Shown: positions 46,808 through 56,293 of the stretch, one piece after another
Layout: each line of letters opens with the position of its first letter
Numbering within the stretch: position 1 is the stretch's first letter
From: Lysobacteraceae bacterium
Lineage (GTDB): Bacteria > Pseudomonadota > Gammaproteobacteria > Xanthomonadales > Rhodanobacteraceae
Length of the DNA stretch: 64,000 bases
Direction: 5' to 3'
Assembly: GCA_028871555.1 (NCBI GenBank)
Contig: JAGWNA010000008.1
Span: 1-64,000 of the forward strand
Notes under the pieces: generated by a model
Seen by the model: only the letters and a program-made list of their open reading frames with translations
What the model was told of the DNA's origin: nothing
Databases searched by the model: none
Made by a program: the position numbers and the translations under genes

Positions 46808-48747
46808 ATCGCCCCGCGGCCAACATCGCCGACGGCGAACGCGCGATCGACCAGACCCTGGCGCAATGGGTGTTCCGACGCACCGGCTCGGCCCTGCTCG
46901 CCGCCGCCGTGCGCGCCGCCGGCAGCGCCGAAGGCCACGGCCATTCCTGCGCGTGGCTGGCCGACCCGCACACCGATGCCCGCTTCGATGCCGCCGCGCT
47001 CGACGCACTGCGTGCGCACGCCTGGGTCGGCGACGGATCCGCGTTCACGCCATTCGTGCTCGATGCGCAAAACCGCTTCTTTCTCTGGCGCAACTGGCAG
47101 CACGAAGCGAAACTCGCCGCGGCGATCCTGCGGCGCTGCGCAGAGCGCTCGCTGCCGATTTCCGCCGACGAGCTGGGCGCCGACCTGGATATGCTGTTCG
47201 CCGGCATGTCGCGCGACGGCACCGATGGCCAGCGCGCCGCCGTGGCCGCCGTGCCCGGTACGCGCCTGTTCGTGCTCACCGGCGGTCCCGGCACCGGCAA
47301 GACCACCACCGTGGTGCGCATGCTGCTGATGCTGCTGCGCCACGCCAAGGCCTGCGGCCTGCCGGCACGGCCGTCGATCGCGCTGGCCGCGCCCACCGGC
47401 AAGGCCGCCCAGCGGCTGGTGCAGGCGATCGCCAGGGGCAAGGCCGAGCTGCAGGCCGCACTGGCTCCCGTAGGAGCGCACCCTGTGCGCGAAAAGAGTC
47501 GCCGTGTGGCAGCGTGTTTTCGCGCACAGGGTGCGCTCCTACAACAGATCCCGCATGCCGACGCGCGCACGCTGCACCGCCTGCTCGGCTATCGGCCGAT
47601 GGACAACAGCTTCGGTCGCGGCCCGCACGATCCGCTGGCCGAGGACATCGTGGTGGTCGACGAGGCATCGATGGTGGACCTGGCGATGATGCGCCAGCTG
47701 CTGGAGGCGATGCGCCCGGATGCGGTCCTGATCCTGCTCGGCGATCCGGCCCAGCTCGCCTCGGTCGATGCCGGCTCGGTGCTTGCCGACATCGTCGCCA
47801 GCGCACCACCGGACCGGTTGCCGCCGGCGCTGGCCGACCTGCTCGCACCGCTGCTGCAGCAGGCACCGGGCAGGAGCCCCGGTGCCCCGGAGGCCACGGA
47901 TGGCCGAGAGGGTCCGCCGGGCAGCGTGACGGACCGCGCGACGGACCACCCTGCGCTGGCCGGCCAGGTGCTCGCGCTCACCCATTCCTGGCGTGCCGGC
48001 AGCGGCTTGCAGCGGGGCGTCGAGGCGCTGCGCCAGACACCCGACCCGGCCTGGCTGGACCGGCTGCTGAGCACGCGAGCCGACGGTGACCTGCACCTGC
48101 GCCGCTGCGCCGGCCCCGACAGCCTGCGCGCCTGCGTCGACGGCTGGATCGAGCGCCATGGCGAGCTGCTGCAGGCGTTGCTGGCAGCACCCGGCGACCC
48201 CGGCGAGTCATTGCGGAACCTGCACCGGCTGCAGATCCTGTGCGCGCTGCGCGACGGACCGTTCGGCGCGCAAGGGGTCAACGCCCTGGTCGCGCGGCGG
48301 CTCGGCGCCCGTTACGGCATCGACGCCGGCCGCGCCTGGCACCACGGCCGGCCGGTGATCGTGACCCGCAACGATTACGCCCGCGGCCTGTTCAACGGCG
48401 ACGTCGGCATCGCGCTGGAAGGCGGCGAGGGGCTGCGCGTGTGGTTCGCGTCGAGCGACCGCGACGGCCACCCCGGCCTGCGCAGCTTCTCGCCGCGCGC
48501 GTTGCCCGCCCACGACAGCGCATGGGCGATCACCGTGCATCGCAGCCAGGGTTCGGAGTACGGCGACGTGGCGGTGCTGCTGCCGCCGGACGCGGACAAT
48601 CGCGTGCTTACCCGCGAGCTGCTCTACACCGCGGTCTCGCGCGCCAAAAGCCACGCCGAGATATGGTGCACCGATGCCGCGCTGCGAGCGGCGCTGAGCC
48701 GCCCGGTGCAGCGTCAGGGCGGCCTGCGCGAACGGCTGGGCGCGTGA
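46804..48747 (+). CDS. recD: Exodeoxyribonuclease V alpha subunit RecD
   Basis: 647 residues, 5'-3' helicase of RecBCD. Starts at GTG 46804, overlapping the recB stop. Walker A is VLTGGPGTGKTTTVVRML, Walker B DIVVVDEASMVDLAM, and the C-terminal motif is AITVHRSQGSEYGDVAVLLP. Residues about 223-247 (between KAELQAAL and ADARTLHRLLGY) are encoded by a dispersed palindromic repeat in frame. A second variable insert rich in Gly/Pro/Asp follows at about 355-380. Motifs are intact, so the protein is probably functional. Confidence 0.94.
   Translation: MNRPAANIADGERAIDQTLAQWVFRRTGSALLAAAVRAAGSAEGHGHSCAWLADPHTDARFDAAALDALRAHAWVGDGSAFTPFVLDAQNRFFLWRNWQHEAKLAAAILRRCAERSLPISADELGADLDMLFAGMSRDGTDGQRAAVAAVPGTRLFVLTGGPGTGKTTTVVRMLLMLLRHAKACGLPARPSIALAAPTGKAAQRLVQAIARGKAELQAALAPVGAHPVREKSRRVAACFRAQGALLQQIPHADARTLHRLLGYRPMDNSFGRGPHDPLAEDIVVVDEASMVDLAMMRQLLEAMRPDAVLILLGDPAQLASVDAGSVLADIVASAPPDRLPPALADLLAPLLQQAPGRSPGAPEATDGREGPPGSVTDRATDHPALAGQVLALTHSWRAGSGLQRGVEALRQTPDPAWLDRLLSTRADGDLHLRRCAGPDSLRACVDGWIERHGELLQALLAAPGDPGESLRNLHRLQILCALRDGPFGAQGVNALVARRLGARYGIDAGRAWHHGRPVIVTRNDYARGLFNGDVGIALEGGEGLRVWFASSDRDGHPGLRSFSPRALPAHDSAWAITVHRSQGSEYGDVAVLLPPDADNRVLTRELLYTAVSRAKSHAEIWCTDAALRAALSRPVQRQGGLRERLGA
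47470..47542. repeat. Palindromic repeat inside recD coding sequence
   Basis: Arms GTAGGAGCGCACCCTGTGCG (from 47470) and its complement (to 47542) belong to the same family as the copies at 8.3, 19.6 and 43.1 kb. Here the repeat is read in frame and adds about 25 residues (VGAHPVREK...FRAQGALL) without a stop. Confidence 0.88.
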
Positions 48748-48802
48748 GCGGCTTTCTTGCAGGCACTGTGTTCGCTGTCAAGCGATTTTCAATGTCGTGC
48801 AT

Positions 48803-48887
48803 AAGGAGCCCGCTCGCGGGCGATGCTTCTGCTCTGAATCCAGCCGGAGAGATCAAAGCAACGGCATCGCCCGCAAGCGGGCTCCTT
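48803..48887. repeat. Dispersed palindrome, GGAGCCCGCTTGCGGGCGATGC family
   Basis: AAGGAGCCCGCTCGCGGGCG (from 48803) is repeated inverted up to 48887 with one base changed in the arm and an interior of about 40 bases. It separates recD from the convergent pilin operon. Another copy is at 18220. Confidence 0.85.
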
Positions 48888-48931
48888 GGGTCGCGTGGCC
48901 GGCGCGAGGGAGGCGTCTGTTCGCGCCGCCT

Positions 48932-49465
48932 CTACCAGCACTGATCCACGGTGCCGGAACCGCCTACGGTGCGCATCCCCTTCTGATCCAGCTTGAGCGT
49001 GCCGCACAGGGTGTCCTTGGCCAGTTGCGTGCCGCTCGGAGTTGCCTCCACCACGTAGGCAGTAGCGCTCAGGGCCGGCAGGTCATAGCTGTAATTGCCC
49101 CCGGTCTGCTGGGGGCTGGCGCAATCGATCGCCGGCAGCGTATTGGCGACGGCCGTCGTTGCATCCTGGTCGTAGCGCAGATTGGTGGTGTAGTACCGCT
49201 CCATGTAATTGGCGTATTCCGACAGGCAGCCCTCGGCCGCCGTGCGGCGGGTCTTGATGAGGTAACTGGTGTACGCCGGATAGGCGATCGCGGTCAGCAC
49301 GGCGATGATCGCCACCACGACCATCAGCTCGATCAGGGTGAAGCCCGCACTGCCGCGCAGGCGATCGCGCGGGCGAAACCGGTCGAACACCTCCGGGGCC
49401 GGCGCCCCGCACCTGCCGAAGCCCGGCGCCGACCTGCTGCTGACTGACATGAGCCATTCCATCAT
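48932..49465 (-). CDS. pilE: Type IV pilus minor pilin PilE
   Basis: 177 residues from 49465 (in-frame ATGs at 49462 and 49450 also exist; AAGGA precedes the first pair). The leader is unusually long (~40 residues) and ends in G, followed by the prepilin motif FTLIELMVVVAIIAVLTAIA with Glu5. The soluble part has Cys residues typical of a C-terminal disulphide (GCLSEY; DCASPQ; LCGTLK; QCW). A minor pilin that primes or tips the pilus. It lies 8 bases after the pilY1 stop, last gene of the fimT-pilE operon. Confidence 0.9.
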   Translation of the reverse strand: MMEWLMSVSSRSAPGFGRCGAPAPEVFDRFRPRDRLRGSAGFTLIELMVVVAIIAVLTAIAYPAYTSYLIKTRRTAAEGCLSEYANYMERYYTTNLRYDQDATTAVANTLPAIDCASPQQTGGNYSYDLPALSATAYVVEATPSGTQLAKDTLCGTLKLDQKGMRTVGGSGTVDQCW

Positions 49466-49473
49466 CGATTCCT

Positions 49474-52400
49474 TCACTGGGTGATCAACTCGCGCCAGGA
49501 TACCCGTTGCATGCTGCCGCTCGAGCCCGTCGTCTTCAGGCTGCCGGTGGTGCCGTTGTCGAAGCTCACCAGCATGATGCTGCCCACGAAAACCGGATTG
49601 TTGGGCAAGGAACTGAAACCCACGCCCGCGGCCGCGACCTGCTGTCCGTTCACCGTGATCATGTCCGAACTGTTGATCAGGCCGTCGCCATTGACGTCGA
49701 AGAAGTTCGATACCGGGTTGGTGCCGGTGAACGGATCGATCGCCATGATCCAGCCGCGCCCGGAGGGGTTGCACAAGTCCACCGCCTGGGGAATCCGCGT
49801 CGTGCCCAGCAGCAGGTTGCCCTGGAACTGGTTGGGCGTGACCATCCGTTCGCCTTCGGCACCGTTGACCGGCGAGGTCAGGTCGATGTACCAGCCGGAT
49901 TTGCCGGTCATGTCGGGCGTGCTCGGGGCCGACGTCACCGCTCTTGCCGGCAGGATCGGCGGCGTGCTGGTGGCGTTGCCGGCAACTTCCGCCACGATGG
50001 AACGCTGCACCAGCGCGCTGCGGCCCGTGGAGAGGTTGCTCACCAGGGTGCTGTCGCTCGGCGACTGCACGATCAGGCCGTACCAGGACTGGGTGGCCAG
50101 GTTGCTGAGATCCCCGGAATTGAGGTATTCGCCGGTGCCGAAGAACAGCCAGACGTTGCCGGTATTGGGGTCCTTGCCGGCCAGCATGCCCGCGGTGATC
50201 GGCTGCACGGTGCCGCCGGAATCCTTGGCGGTGAACAGCAGGCTGCCCGTGCTGCTGGGTGTGCCGGTGGTGCCGTTGTTGAGGGTGAACGACCATACGT
50301 GACCATGCAGGTCGCCGGCATAGGCTTCCGTGCTGACGCCATTGCTCGGGTTGTCAAGCCACACCGCAGGCGCCGCCAGGCCGTTGCTGGTGGTCGTGTC
50401 GGTCGTCGTATGCACGGTGAGCGTGCCGTCGGAAAGCTTGAACTGCAGCAGGGCCGCCACCCCTGCCGCACTGTTGTAGCCGTTGCCGATCAGCACCGAC
50501 CAGGTGCCGTCCGCGGTCTGCGCGATGATCGGCTTGCCGGTCATCTGGCCGATATAGTTGCTGTTGGTCAGGCCGTCGCCGGCGGAACGCTCCCACAGGA
50601 ACTTGATGTTGGCCGTATCGGTGATATCGAAGGCATAGACCGCCTCGGCCGTGCCGCGCCCGGTGGTGCCCACGGCCACTGTATGCCAGGCGCCGGGGCT
50701 CCCGAAGTAGGCATCCGCCACCGTCAGCTCGCCGTCATTGAAGTACTGGTGTGGCACGCTGGCGCCATAATTGGGATCGGACAGCTGGCTAAGCCCGCTG
50801 GTGATGACCGCGGCCGGGATGTAGGCGAAGGTTTCCGCCCCTGTCGTCGCATCCAGCGCATGCAGCATGCCGTCGTTGGACGCCACGAAAATCAGTGGAC
50901 TGCGCGTGGCGGTATTGCTCGCATAAGTGGGGAAATCGGTCGAGCCGGCGAACGTCGCGTTACCGAACTGGTTCGGGTCGGGCGCCCCCACGAACACCGG
51001 CTGGGAGTCGACCACGTCGCCGAACGGCGTTTCGCGGTTGCGATAGCTGCCGCCGTTCTTCTGCTCCAGCGATGCATCGCCGCGCAGGTAATTGATCATG
51101 TTCTGCTGAGCGGTGGCCGCGCTGCCCAATGCCGCCTGCTCGGCAGTCGAAAGGGTGGTCGGCGAACTGAACGCGACGAACTGCGTGCTCGCGTTGTTGC
51201 CGGCCGGGTTGTAGGTCCAGATGTTGCGGCTGCCGGCCGCCGGCAACGAGGTTACCGCCGTCCAGGTCGGCGTGGTGGAAATTGCGCCGCTGGTGGAGTC
51301 CACGGCAAAGGCCTTCAGATCCCCCTTCCATTTGGCGGTGTAATAGTTGGCCTGGTACGCGACCGTGCCGGTCTTCAACTGGGTGGAGTTTGCCGCCAGG
51401 CTGGCGCCGGTGCCCACACGTTCAGCGGCACGCTGCAACGCATCGCGCACACCGCTGAGGAAGGTCTGCGGGCTGGTCGCGGAAAAGAACCCGCCGTGTC
51501 CGTTGACGGCGGCATGCGCCAGGTCGGCGATGTTGTTGATCGAGTCTGCCGTCGGCACCGGCCAACTGAACCCGCTGATCGCCGTGCCGCCATTGGCCCA
51601 GCTGAAAATCTGGCTGATCGTGGTGCCCGCCGGGGTAATGCCGACCGGCGTGAACCCCAGGCCCAGGGTAAACGTGGTCATGTGCTGCCAGAAGGCCGGG
51701 TCATCGACGCTGGGCGGCACCTCGTTGGCGACGGTGCTGCGAAGATCGGTTTTCCAGTATTTCATCGCGACATCGGCAAGCGTGTTGCTCTGCGAATCCG
51801 CATAGGGCGCAACGTTCTGGTAGGTGTAATTCTGGCCGTTGGGGCCGGTGTTCGCCGGGCCGGCAGTACCGTCGGCATTGCCGGGGCCATTGCTCAGGCT
51901 GCCGTTCCAGAAACCGTCGGTGGTCAGGATCGTGTAGGACTGGCGGCAGGCCAGTTCGGTGGTATCCGTGCTCGACGTCTGCCAGGGCTGCGCCTGCTGG
52001 TAATACTGGCCGACGGCGTCAAGCGCCGCACGCAAGGGTGTGGAATTGCTGGGAACCTCGCCGATCAGCCAGTTCCAGAAACTGCTTTTCTGGGTACCGG
52101 CGGAACCATTGCCGAACGATCGCACTTCGGCGATGGTCTTGCTGTTGGCACTGAATGTCGGGGAGGGCAGCGCGCCGTTGTTTCGCCCATTGATCGAGCC
52201 AAAACCGATCCGGAAGGAGGGGTTGATCGCCGAGAACGAGGTCATCAGGCCACTCTTGGCCATCAGGATGCGCGTGTGGTAATACGCAAACCAGTTGGCG
52301 ATGTTCTGGCCTGCCGCGACACCCGCCGGTGCCGACGTGCCCGAGGTGTCGGATGCCACGACGCAGTTGGTCTGGCTGCCGCAACTTGAATCCGCCACGT

Positions 52401-53058
52401 AGTGCACGGTGTAGGGACCCGCGGCAGGCCCCGTCGAGTACTGGAAAAACCCCGGCTGGGATCCGTAGTAGTAGACCGTGCACACCTTGCTACTGTTGCT
52501 GTAGCTGTAGTCATAGGCTCCGGGCTGGGCAACCGCAAGGTTGTAGCAGGCGCTGTCCGACTTGATCCCCTGATAGGTGATCGTTTGATAGGAATACGAG
52601 CCGCCTGTCGAATAGTTCACCTGCCCGGTATCGCTTGAGCCGTTGTAGGAGGTCAGGTCGACGGTGCCGGCCCCCTGGTTGAACCCGTTGATCCAGGCGG
52701 ACGTCAAACTCGTCGCATTCGGAAATGAGCTGCCATCGGCCTTTGGTGGCGGCGTATAGGTCACCGTCGGGTTGTAATAGACACCGTTGTTGCTCGCATC
52801 GATCAGGGCATCGTTGTTGTTGTTGTTCTGCAGGTATCCGAAATCCGGCATGTAATCCCATGCCATCGACCCGGAATCGTCCAGCATCAGGGTCAGATTC
52901 GGCGGCAACGGTGCCTGGATGGTCAGCGGCTGCTGGTCGACGGTGACCGCCGCCTGCGCGGGCGCGCAGGCGACGCCCAGCATCCAGACGGACAGGCTGC
53001 AACACAGCAGCTTGCCGAAGAAGCTGGCCTTGCGATGTGGACGGGATATGCTGTTCAT
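49474..53058 (-). CDS. pilY1: PilY1-type pilus tip / adhesin protein
   Basis: 1194 residues, start at 53058 (MNSISRPHR) with signal peptide ending APAQAA. The N-terminal part has a MIDAS-like site in LTLMLDDSGSMAWDY and contains many Asn/Ser/Gly repeats. The C-terminal half is a PilY1 beta-propeller domain. Near the end DVNGDGLINSSD is a good calcium-binding loop, as in Pseudomonas PilY1, where calcium controls pilus retraction. The protein would be secreted and mounted at the pilus tip with the minor pilins. Long for a secreted protein but in the family's range. Confidence 0.92.
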   Translation of the reverse strand: MNSISRPHRKASFFGKLLCCSLSVWMLGVACAPAQAAVTVDQQPLTIQAPLPPNLTLMLDDSGSMAWDYMPDFGYLQNNNNNDALIDASNNGVYYNPTVTYTPPPKADGSSFPNATSLTSAWINGFNQGAGTVDLTSYNGSSDTGQVNYSTGGSYSYQTITYQGIKSDSACYNLAVAQPGAYDYSYSNSSKVCTVYYYGSQPGFFQYSTGPAAGPYTVHYVADSSCGSQTNCVVASDTSGTSAPAGVAAGQNIANWFAYYHTRILMAKSGLMTSFSAINPSFRIGFGSINGRNNGALPSPTFSANSKTIAEVRSFGNGSAGTQKSSFWNWLIGEVPSNSTPLRAALDAVGQYYQQAQPWQTSSTDTTELACRQSYTILTTDGFWNGSLSNGPGNADGTAGPANTGPNGQNYTYQNVAPYADSQSNTLADVAMKYWKTDLRSTVANEVPPSVDDPAFWQHMTTFTLGLGFTPVGITPAGTTISQIFSWANGGTAISGFSWPVPTADSINNIADLAHAAVNGHGGFFSATSPQTFLSGVRDALQRAAERVGTGASLAANSTQLKTGTVAYQANYYTAKWKGDLKAFAVDSTSGAISTTPTWTAVTSLPAAGSRNIWTYNPAGNNASTQFVAFSSPTTLSTAEQAALGSAATAQQNMINYLRGDASLEQKNGGSYRNRETPFGDVVDSQPVFVGAPDPNQFGNATFAGSTDFPTYASNTATRSPLIFVASNDGMLHALDATTGAETFAYIPAAVITSGLSQLSDPNYGASVPHQYFNDGELTVADAYFGSPGAWHTVAVGTTGRGTAEAVYAFDITDTANIKFLWERSAGDGLTNSNYIGQMTGKPIIAQTADGTWSVLIGNGYNSAAGVAALLQFKLSDGTLTVHTTTDTTTSNGLAAPAVWLDNPSNGVSTEAYAGDLHGHVWSFTLNNGTTGTPSSTGSLLFTAKDSGGTVQPITAGMLAGKDPNTGNVWLFFGTGEYLNSGDLSNLATQSWYGLIVQSPSDSTLVSNLSTGRSALVQRSIVAEVAGNATSTPPILPARAVTSAPSTPDMTGKSGWYIDLTSPVNGAEGERMVTPNQFQGNLLLGTTRIPQAVDLCNPSGRGWIMAIDPFTGTNPVSNFFDVNGDGLINSSDMITVNGQQVAAAGVGFSSLPNNPVFVGSIMLVSFDNGTTGSLKTTGSSGSMQRVSWRELITQ

Positions 53059-53129
53059 GGCGGTTCCGCTCTCAAGATGGTGCGGCATGGGAAGGCCCAT
53101 GCACCGGAATCAATGGCTGCCCGTATTGC

Positions 53130-53780
53130 CTACTGCTTGATCGTCGCTTGCAGCATGACCACCGCGCGATCGCCCACCGTGGCGGGATCGCCGCTGCGGG
53201 CCGTGATGCGGTAATACACCGAAGTGGTGGAAGTGCCCTGGGCACCGTATTGCGCCGCGTTGGCGCTCTGGTTGAAGCCCGTGCTGGAGCTGGGGTCGAA
53301 CCAGTTGCCCATGTTCTCCACCACGAACTGGGGCTGGCTGGCGGCAACCGCGCTGGTCGTGAACTGCCCCGTCGAGGCCCCGGCAGCCACCGTCTTGATG
53401 CTGCCGGCCGGCAGATTCGGATCGGTGAACGGATTGACCAGGCAGACCACGCCGCCGGCCGAGCAGTTGCGCGCCACGATGCCGGGATTGGTGGCGAGTT
53501 GGACCGCCGCCGCACGCATGGCGGCCTCGGCGCTCTGGAAAGCGATCTGCCGGTCGAACAGGTTGGAGGCCATCTTCTGCTGCATGATGGTGCCGCGCAC
53601 GGCGGCCAGGCCGACCAGGGTGATCACCACCAGCAGGATCAGCGCCACCACCAGCGCCACGCCGCGCTGACCATGCGCACGGGCCGGGGGCATGGCCAGG
53701 CAGGGGTTGCAGGATGCCGCGCCGGCGATGTTTTCGGGACCGACAGATTGTGGTACTTGGAATACGGGATCGTGGCTCAT
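53130..53780 (-). CDS. pilX: Minor pilin PilX
   Basis: 216 residues. Leader of about 40 residues ending QRG, then a hydrophobic helix (VALVVALILLVVITLVGLAA). It lacks the canonical FTLIEL and Glu5, as is usual for PilX. The mature part contains the conserved NLFDRQIAFQSAEAAMRAAA. It starts 1 base after the pilW stop codon and is followed by pilY1 after 71 bases. Forms part of the pilus-initiating minor pilin complex. Confidence 0.88.
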   Translation of the reverse strand: MSHDPVFQVPQSVGPENIAGAASCNPCLAMPPARAHGQRGVALVVALILLVVITLVGLAAVRGTIMQQKMASNLFDRQIAFQSAEAAMRAAAVQLATNPGIVARNCSAGGVVCLVNPFTDPNLPAGSIKTVAAGASTGQFTTSAVAASQPQFVVENMGNWFDPSSSTGFNQSANAAQYGAQGTSTTSVYYRITARSGDPATVGDRAVVMLQATIKQ

Positions 53781-53781
53781 C

Positions 53782-54834
53782 TCATTTCACCCGGTTGCGT
53801 ACGGTGGTGGTGGAGATAAACGTGCGCGTGATCGGCTTGGCATTGGTGCCGGCGCGCTGGTTGCTGCTTTGCAGCGTCAGGGTGACCTGTACGGCATCGA
53901 CGAGGGCCCAGTTGGCGACCGTGGCCGCATTCACGTAACTGGCGCCGCCACTCTGGTGGTAGACGATCTTCATGTCGGTCACATCGGGCACCATTTCCTG
54001 CGCGGTGGGAGTGAGCGTGCCGGCCGTGTTGACTACATCCATGCGATACAGCGATTTGCCGCTGGCGGCATTGGCGCTGTTGCCGATGAACCAGTCGGTT
54101 GCGCCCAGCTTGAAAACCTGCGAGTTGGCTCCGTACGTGTAGCCGTTGCCGTTGGGGCTGCACACGGTGGGATAGCCCAGGCCCTTGGAGCAGTTGCCCG
54201 GCGTACCGGTACCGTCGTTGTGCACGACCGTGACGTTGCTGCTTTGGTAACTGGTGATCTGGAGGACGGCGGCATGGTCGGGATCGCATACGACGATGAC
54301 GTCGCCCGTGGCCAGATCCGGAGAAAGGTCGTTGAGATGGAAATTTGCGGCGGTCGGGGCGGGGGTGCTGGCCACGCTCAAACCCGTGCCCACCGCACCG
54401 ATGAGCTGCAGCGAATCGGTGGCAGCCACCCGCGTCACCGGCGACGATGTGGTGCCGAAGGCTACCGCCGGATCGACCTGGCCCGTGGTGTAGCCGTGCA
54501 GGGCATTGCCCATGTTGGCCCACCAGTCGGTGCCACCGCCCAACGGGCTGTTGTTGAGCACGTTGGCCACGCGTCCGTTGTTGTTGCAGCCGGTGAGCCC
54601 GGCATCGCGGATGTCGCGTGCCATCATTTCGAAAGCGATGCGCGAGCCGTCCTGCACGTCGCCCAGCGCCTGGTTGGTGCGGTAGGACTGCTGGCCGGCC
54701 AGGAACACGCTGACCACGCCGGCGATCACGATCAGGCCCAGCAGCATGGCGACCATCAGCTCGATCAGGGTGAAGCCGCGCGCCTGCCGCCTGCGCCGGG
54801 GCCGTGCGCCGCGATTCGTGGAGTAGTCGCTCAT
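53782..54834 (-). CDS. pilW: Minor pilin PilW
   Basis: 350 residues from the ATG at 54834, which overlaps the pilV stop (ATGA). Basic leader then ARGFTLIELMVAMLLG with Glu5, a long helix, and a large soluble domain with a QVTLTLQSSNQRAG-type end typical of PilW. Part of the minor pilin set. Confidence 0.88.
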   Translation of the reverse strand: MSDYSTNRGARPRRRRQARGFTLIELMVAMLLGLIVIAGVVSVFLAGQQSYRTNQALGDVQDGSRIAFEMMARDIRDAGLTGCNNNGRVANVLNNSPLGGGTDWWANMGNALHGYTTGQVDPAVAFGTTSSPVTRVAATDSLQLIGAVGTGLSVASTPAPTAANFHLNDLSPDLATGDVIVVCDPDHAAVLQITSYQSSNVTVVHNDGTGTPGNCSKGLGYPTVCSPNGNGYTYGANSQVFKLGATDWFIGNSANAASGKSLYRMDVVNTAGTLTPTAQEMVPDVTDMKIVYHQSGGASYVNAATVANWALVDAVQVTLTLQSSNQRAGTNAKPITRTFISTTTVRNRVK

Positions 54835-55370
54835 AGCATGCTCTGGGTGATGATCTTCTGGTTGCTGCTGCCGCCCACGCCGGCCCGGCTGTCGTCGAAG
54901 GCGATGGTGACGGTGCAGTTGACCGGACTGGCCCCGGTACAGGCGATCGTGCCCTGGGTGGAAGCGGCCGCACCGAGGTTCTGCGCGAGCTGGGTGCACC
55001 AGCGGTTCAGTTGCACGCTGGCCAGCGAGCCCGCCACTACGGCGGGACAGGCATTGGCCTTGACCGTGGTGTTGTAGCCACCCGCCCCGGCAGTAGCGAT
55101 GTCCGCCCGCATCGCATCCAGGATCGAATAGCTGGCGATCGTGGCCATGCTGCGCGCCATGGCGCTGTTGTTGGTGGACAGCGACATCACCTGCAGCGCG
55201 GCGACGCCCAGAAAACCGATCGACAGCACCAGCACCGCCACCAGTATCTCGATCAGGCCGACACCGGATTGCACCCTGCGGCAACCGTGCGGGAATCGCG
55301 CCGGCGACGGGCCGGCCGCGGCCGCGCCTGCCCGATCGCGGGTCGCGCCGGGGATGAGGATGTTCGTCAT
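54831..55370 (-). CDS. pilV: Minor pilin PilV
   Basis: 179 residues, start 55370 overlapping the fimT stop (ATGA). A long leader ends QSG, then VGLIEILVAVLVLSIGFLGV, the PilV-type variant of the prepilin helix with Glu5. LQVMSLSTNNSAMARSMATI follows, as usual for PilV. The C-terminal part contains two Cys. Second gene of the operon. Confidence 0.88.
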   Translation of the reverse strand: MTNILIPGATRDRAGAAAAGPSPARFPHGCRRVQSGVGLIEILVAVLVLSIGFLGVAALQVMSLSTNNSAMARSMATIASYSILDAMRADIATAGAGGYNTTVKANACPAVVAGSLASVQLNRWCTQLAQNLGAAASTQGTIACTGASPVNCTVTIAFDDSRAGVGGSSNQKIITQSML

Positions 55371-56020
55371 GGACACGACCCCGTGGTGGTGGTGACGGCG
55401 ACTATCGAGCCGGCGGTCATCTGGATGAGACGATGGTTGCCGGTACTGATCGAACCGGTGCAGATGTCGGCGACCGTGCCGGTATAGGGGGTCGTCGTGC
55501 CGACGGCCTGCCCCAGTCCCTGCCCGCCGAAACGTAGCGCCGTGATGCTGCCGTTGAGCTTCAGCGGCGTGGTGATGCCCACGGAGGCGGCCCGCACCTG
55601 GGTGGCCGCGCCGTTGGTCAGCGCATAGACCGCCCCGGCCTGCGGACTGGCATTGCATGCGTTGCCCAGCGTATTGGACGTGTTGCTGGCGGACGAGTCG
55701 CTGCACAGCTGGGTATTGGAGTTGCTCTTGATGGCCTCCATCCGCGCGATGTTGATCGCGCCGACCATGTCGTTGGCGGCGGTGGTGAGCTTGTTGGAAA
55801 GGGTCATGCTCCTGAAGCTGGGTACGGCGATCATGATCAGCACCACCGCCACGGCCATCGTGATCATCAGCTCGACCAGGGTGAAGCCGCGCCCGCGACG
55901 CGGTGTGCCAACCGGCCCGGATCGCGGCATGCCGCTGCCGCCAGGCGATCGGCGATGCATCTGGCGGCACTTCGGCATTTCCATCGGCGGGGCGCCCCGC
56001 CGACACGACAAGACCTGCAT
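55367..56020 (-). CDS. fimT: Minor pilin FimT/GspH family
   Basis: 217 residues from 56020, with AGGGAGAA just upstream. Long leader, then RGFTLVELMITMAVAVVLIM with Glu5 and the conserved ANDMVGAINIARMEAIKSN segment of FimT/GspH pseudopilins. FimT proteins of several gammaproteobacteria bind DNA during natural transformation; this copy has few basic residues at the C-terminus, so that role is unproven. First gene of the six-gene operon; each start overlaps or nearly touches the previous stop through pilX. Confidence 0.88.
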   Translation of the reverse strand: MQVLSCRRGAPPMEMPKCRQMHRRSPGGSGMPRSGPVGTPRRGRGFTLVELMITMAVAVVLIMIAVPSFRSMTLSNKLTTAANDMVGAINIARMEAIKSNSNTQLCSDSSASNTSNTLGNACNASPQAGAVYALTNGAATQVRAASVGITTPLKLNGSITALRFGGQGLGQAVGTTTPYTGTVADICTGSISTGNHRLIQMTAGSIVAVTTTTGSCP

Positions 56021-56293
56021 GGAATTCTCCCTGATACCCTTGCGGGCACTGTACCCATTGGCACCGCAGCCGCCAGCTCCCAGCCGACCAACGGTAGGAT
56101 TTCCCCGATCAGCGGCCGATTTGCGCGCCACAAAGTTGACGGCGGTCACAGGCCGTGCCCCGGCGCGTACCGGCTCGGCATGCGCAACCCGCCCGTCACG
56201 ACGCTGCAGCAGATCGACGCGAAGTGCCCGGGTTCAACTCCATGAGCCTGTCGGACTCGAGCCGGCCGGACCGCAAATCCGTCTGCGCGATTC

